The position numbers and the translations under genes are program-made. The notes below the pieces were generated by a model, which worked only from the letters and a program-made list of their open reading frames with translations, ran no database searches and was not told the origin of the DNA. From Spongiibacter nanhainus (GTDB lineage: Bacteria > Pseudomonadota > Gammaproteobacteria > Pseudomonadales > Spongiibacteraceae), in NCBI RefSeq assembly GCF_016132545.1, contig NZ_CP066167.1, forward strand, positions 3,656,001-3,720,000: a DNA stretch of 64,000 nucleotides, read 5' to 3'. Below, in pieces: positions 62,914 through 64,000 of this stretch. Position 1 is the stretch's first letter; each line of letters opens with the position of its first letter.

Positions 62914-63819
62914 ATGCAAAAAAGCCGAAGGTTGAACTCTAATGGGGTGAACCTGCATATTGCCGAGTGGGGAAACCCCGAGCAACCCACCCTGCTAATG
63001 GTGCACGGCTATCCCGACTCCATGCAGGTTTGGCGGGACGTGGCAGACAAGCTATCGACACACCTTCATGTGGTGGCATACGATGTGCGCGGCGCGGGGC
63101 TGTCCGACACACCAACAGCCCGCGGCGCCTATTCCCTGCCGCAACTCGCTACAGACCTTAAACTCGTGATTGAAGAGCTGTCCCCCGACAAGCCGATTCA
63201 TTTACTGGCCCACGACTGGGGTTCGATACAAAGTTGGGAGGTGGTGACAGACCCAGGCATGTCCTCGCGAATCGCTTCTTTTACCTCTATCTCCGGGCCT
63301 TGCCTGGATCACGTCGGACACTGGATGCGCAGCCGCCTTCGCTCCGGCAAGCTGGTTGAGTTCAGTCAAGCGTTGAAACAATTGGCCAGCTCTTGGTACA
63401 TCGGATTTTTTCAGCTTCCCCTGCTACCGTCCTTGCTCTGGCGCTTCGGCCTATTAAAAGCTTGGCCTCTGCTATTAAAACGCAGCGAAGGCATACAAAA
63501 ACAAAACACCAGAGCAGAGGCGCTAAGGAAAAACGCCCTCAATGGCATTCAGCTGTACCGCGAAAATGTCGCCCTTCGATTGCGAGCGCCAAGAGACAGG
63601 CACACTGACATTCCAGTGCAATTGATCGTACCCACACGAGACAAGTTCCTGCGCCCGCCCCTCTATCAGGATATGGGGCAATGGGTCACAACGCTGCAGA
63701 GAATTGATATTGATGCGGGCCACTGGCTCCCCCTCAGCCACCCTGATTGGCTGGCGGAGCGGGTTTTAGCATTTGTACAGAGTTCCCCGCCCGATAAGGT
63801 CGTCGGGCGGCAACCCTGA
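62914..63819 (+). CDS. EphD-like alpha/beta-hydrolase
   Basis: A 301-residue alpha/beta-hydrolase whose nucleophile is Asp101 in AHDWGSIQSW, as in epoxide hydrolases of the EphD type. The oxyanion motif HGYPDS (31-36) and the C-terminal catalytic His in DAGHWLPLSHP are visible. In EphD proteins this domain is usually fused to an SDR domain; here it stands alone. Start ATG 62914 is chosen because the family fold begins there and it follows the DUF445 stop by five bases; the longer frame lies within DUF445. It may hydrolyse an epoxide or related ester of a lipid. Confidence 0.88.
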   Translation: MQKSRRLNSNGVNLHIAEWGNPEQPTLLMVHGYPDSMQVWRDVADKLSTHLHVVAYDVRGAGLSDTPTARGAYSLPQLATDLKLVIEELSPDKPIHLLAHDWGSIQSWEVVTDPGMSSRIASFTSISGPCLDHVGHWMRSRLRSGKLVEFSQALKQLASSWYIGFFQLPLLPSLLWRFGLLKAWPLLLKRSEGIQKQNTRAEALRKNALNGIQLYRENVALRLRAPRDRHTDIPVQLIVPTRDKFLRPPLYQDMGQWVTTLQRIDIDAGHWLPLSHPDWLAERVLAFVQSSPPDKVVGRQP

Positions 63820-63827
63820 TTATTGAT

Positions 63828-64000
63828 TCAAGCCCAGGCTGGACTGCACATCAGCGCCAATGAGCAGCCAAAGCCAACCACCCAAACCAGTGAGCGCAAG
63901 GTCGCGACATTGTTGATATACAGTGCGATATAGACAATTCGCGCCACCACAAAGGCAATGGCGAGATAGTCGACGATGGAACCGGTGATACCACTGGTGA
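63828..64000 (-). CDS. MAPEG-family membrane protein, C-terminal part (5' end beyond window)
   Basis: 57 codons on the minus strand end with a stop at 63828, open to the window edge. The sequence (LAIAFVVARIVYIALYINNV, then ATLRSLVWVVGFGCSLALM) matches the last two helices of MAPEG-family proteins (YecN-like, related to microsomal glutathione transferase). The stop is eight bases from the end of the EphD-like gene, in convergent orientation. The N-terminal part is outside the window, so the assignment rests on a short but characteristic stretch. Confidence 0.7.
   Translation of the reverse strand, partial: TSGITGSIVDYLAIAFVVARIVYIALYINNVATLRSLVWVVGFGCSLALMCSPAWA

Noticed and set aside
1-64000. 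tRNA, rRNA, CRISPR arrays, prophage genes and replication origins
   Set aside because: I looked for tRNA-like cloverleaf ends, regular repeat-spacer arrays, phage structural genes and DnaA-box clusters, and saw none that could be supported by eye.

Overview
The window looks like a chromosomal segment of a marine-type gammaproteobacterium. The reasons are five TonB-dependent receptors, a class III formaldehyde dehydrogenase pair, a Marinobacter-type fatty acyl-CoA reductase, a proteobacterial Mrp cation/proton antiporter operon and a FAN1/XPD-type repair pair. Protein content fits an oligotrophic lipid or hydrocarbon degrader of the Spongiibacteraceae/Cellvibrionales/OMG kind, but no rRNA or marker gene is present to fix the genus. 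I see no tRNA, rRNA, CRISPR array or prophage.

Region by region. (1) 1-9.2 kb, minus strand: a probable operon of an RND/MMPL exporter, a DUF1329 protein, a YCF48 beta-propeller, a DUF1302 outer-membrane protein, a second DUF1329 protein and an acetoacetyl-CoA-synthetase-like enzyme cut by the window edge. (2) 9.2-28.6 kb: a catabolic island with two plus-strand units (SnoaL-SDR; SDR-SDR-SnoaL), a minus-strand unit (TonB receptor, SDR, SCP2-type thiolase, SnoaL, then an insertion sequence and a second TonB receptor), AraC and GbsR/MarR-type regulators, and two tandem paralogous TonB receptors. Together these look like uptake and side-chain or ring oxidation of a hydrophobic, polycyclic or terpenoid-like substrate; the substrate itself cannot be read from sequence. 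(3) 28.6-31.7 kb: a LysR regulator divergent from frmA-frmB (formaldehyde detoxification). (4) 31.7-41.4 kb: a VOC protein, a DUF2236/Lcp-like oxygenase, an SDR, a fifth TonB receptor, an acyl-CoA ligase, a DUF1330 protein and an HSL-type esterase. (5) 41.5-42.7 kb: an AT-richer island with one small membrane-anchored protein, a broken ORF and attC-like segments. (6) 42.7-50.0 kb: a nine-gene Mrp-type operon with overlapping genes. (7) 50.3-64 kb: fatty acyl-CoA reductase, two glutathione transferase types, ArfB, an acyl-CoA thioesterase, a FAN1-like nuclease translationally coupled to a nuclease-helicase fusion, a patatin-like lipase, DUF4393, DUF445, an EphD-like hydrolase and a partial MAPEG protein.

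Most striking observations: an intact IS4-family element (13470-14742, 9-base target duplication TTGCAACAC) has inserted exactly at the start codon of a TonB receptor gene, and the end of the element supplies a new in-frame ATG; the Mrp subunit fusing MrpA C-terminal domains to MrpB appears to start at an ATC codon; the XPD/DinG-like helicase carries a Cas4/RecB-like nuclease domain and overlaps the FAN1-like gene by four bases; and the 41.5-42.3 kb island may be integron-cassette derived.
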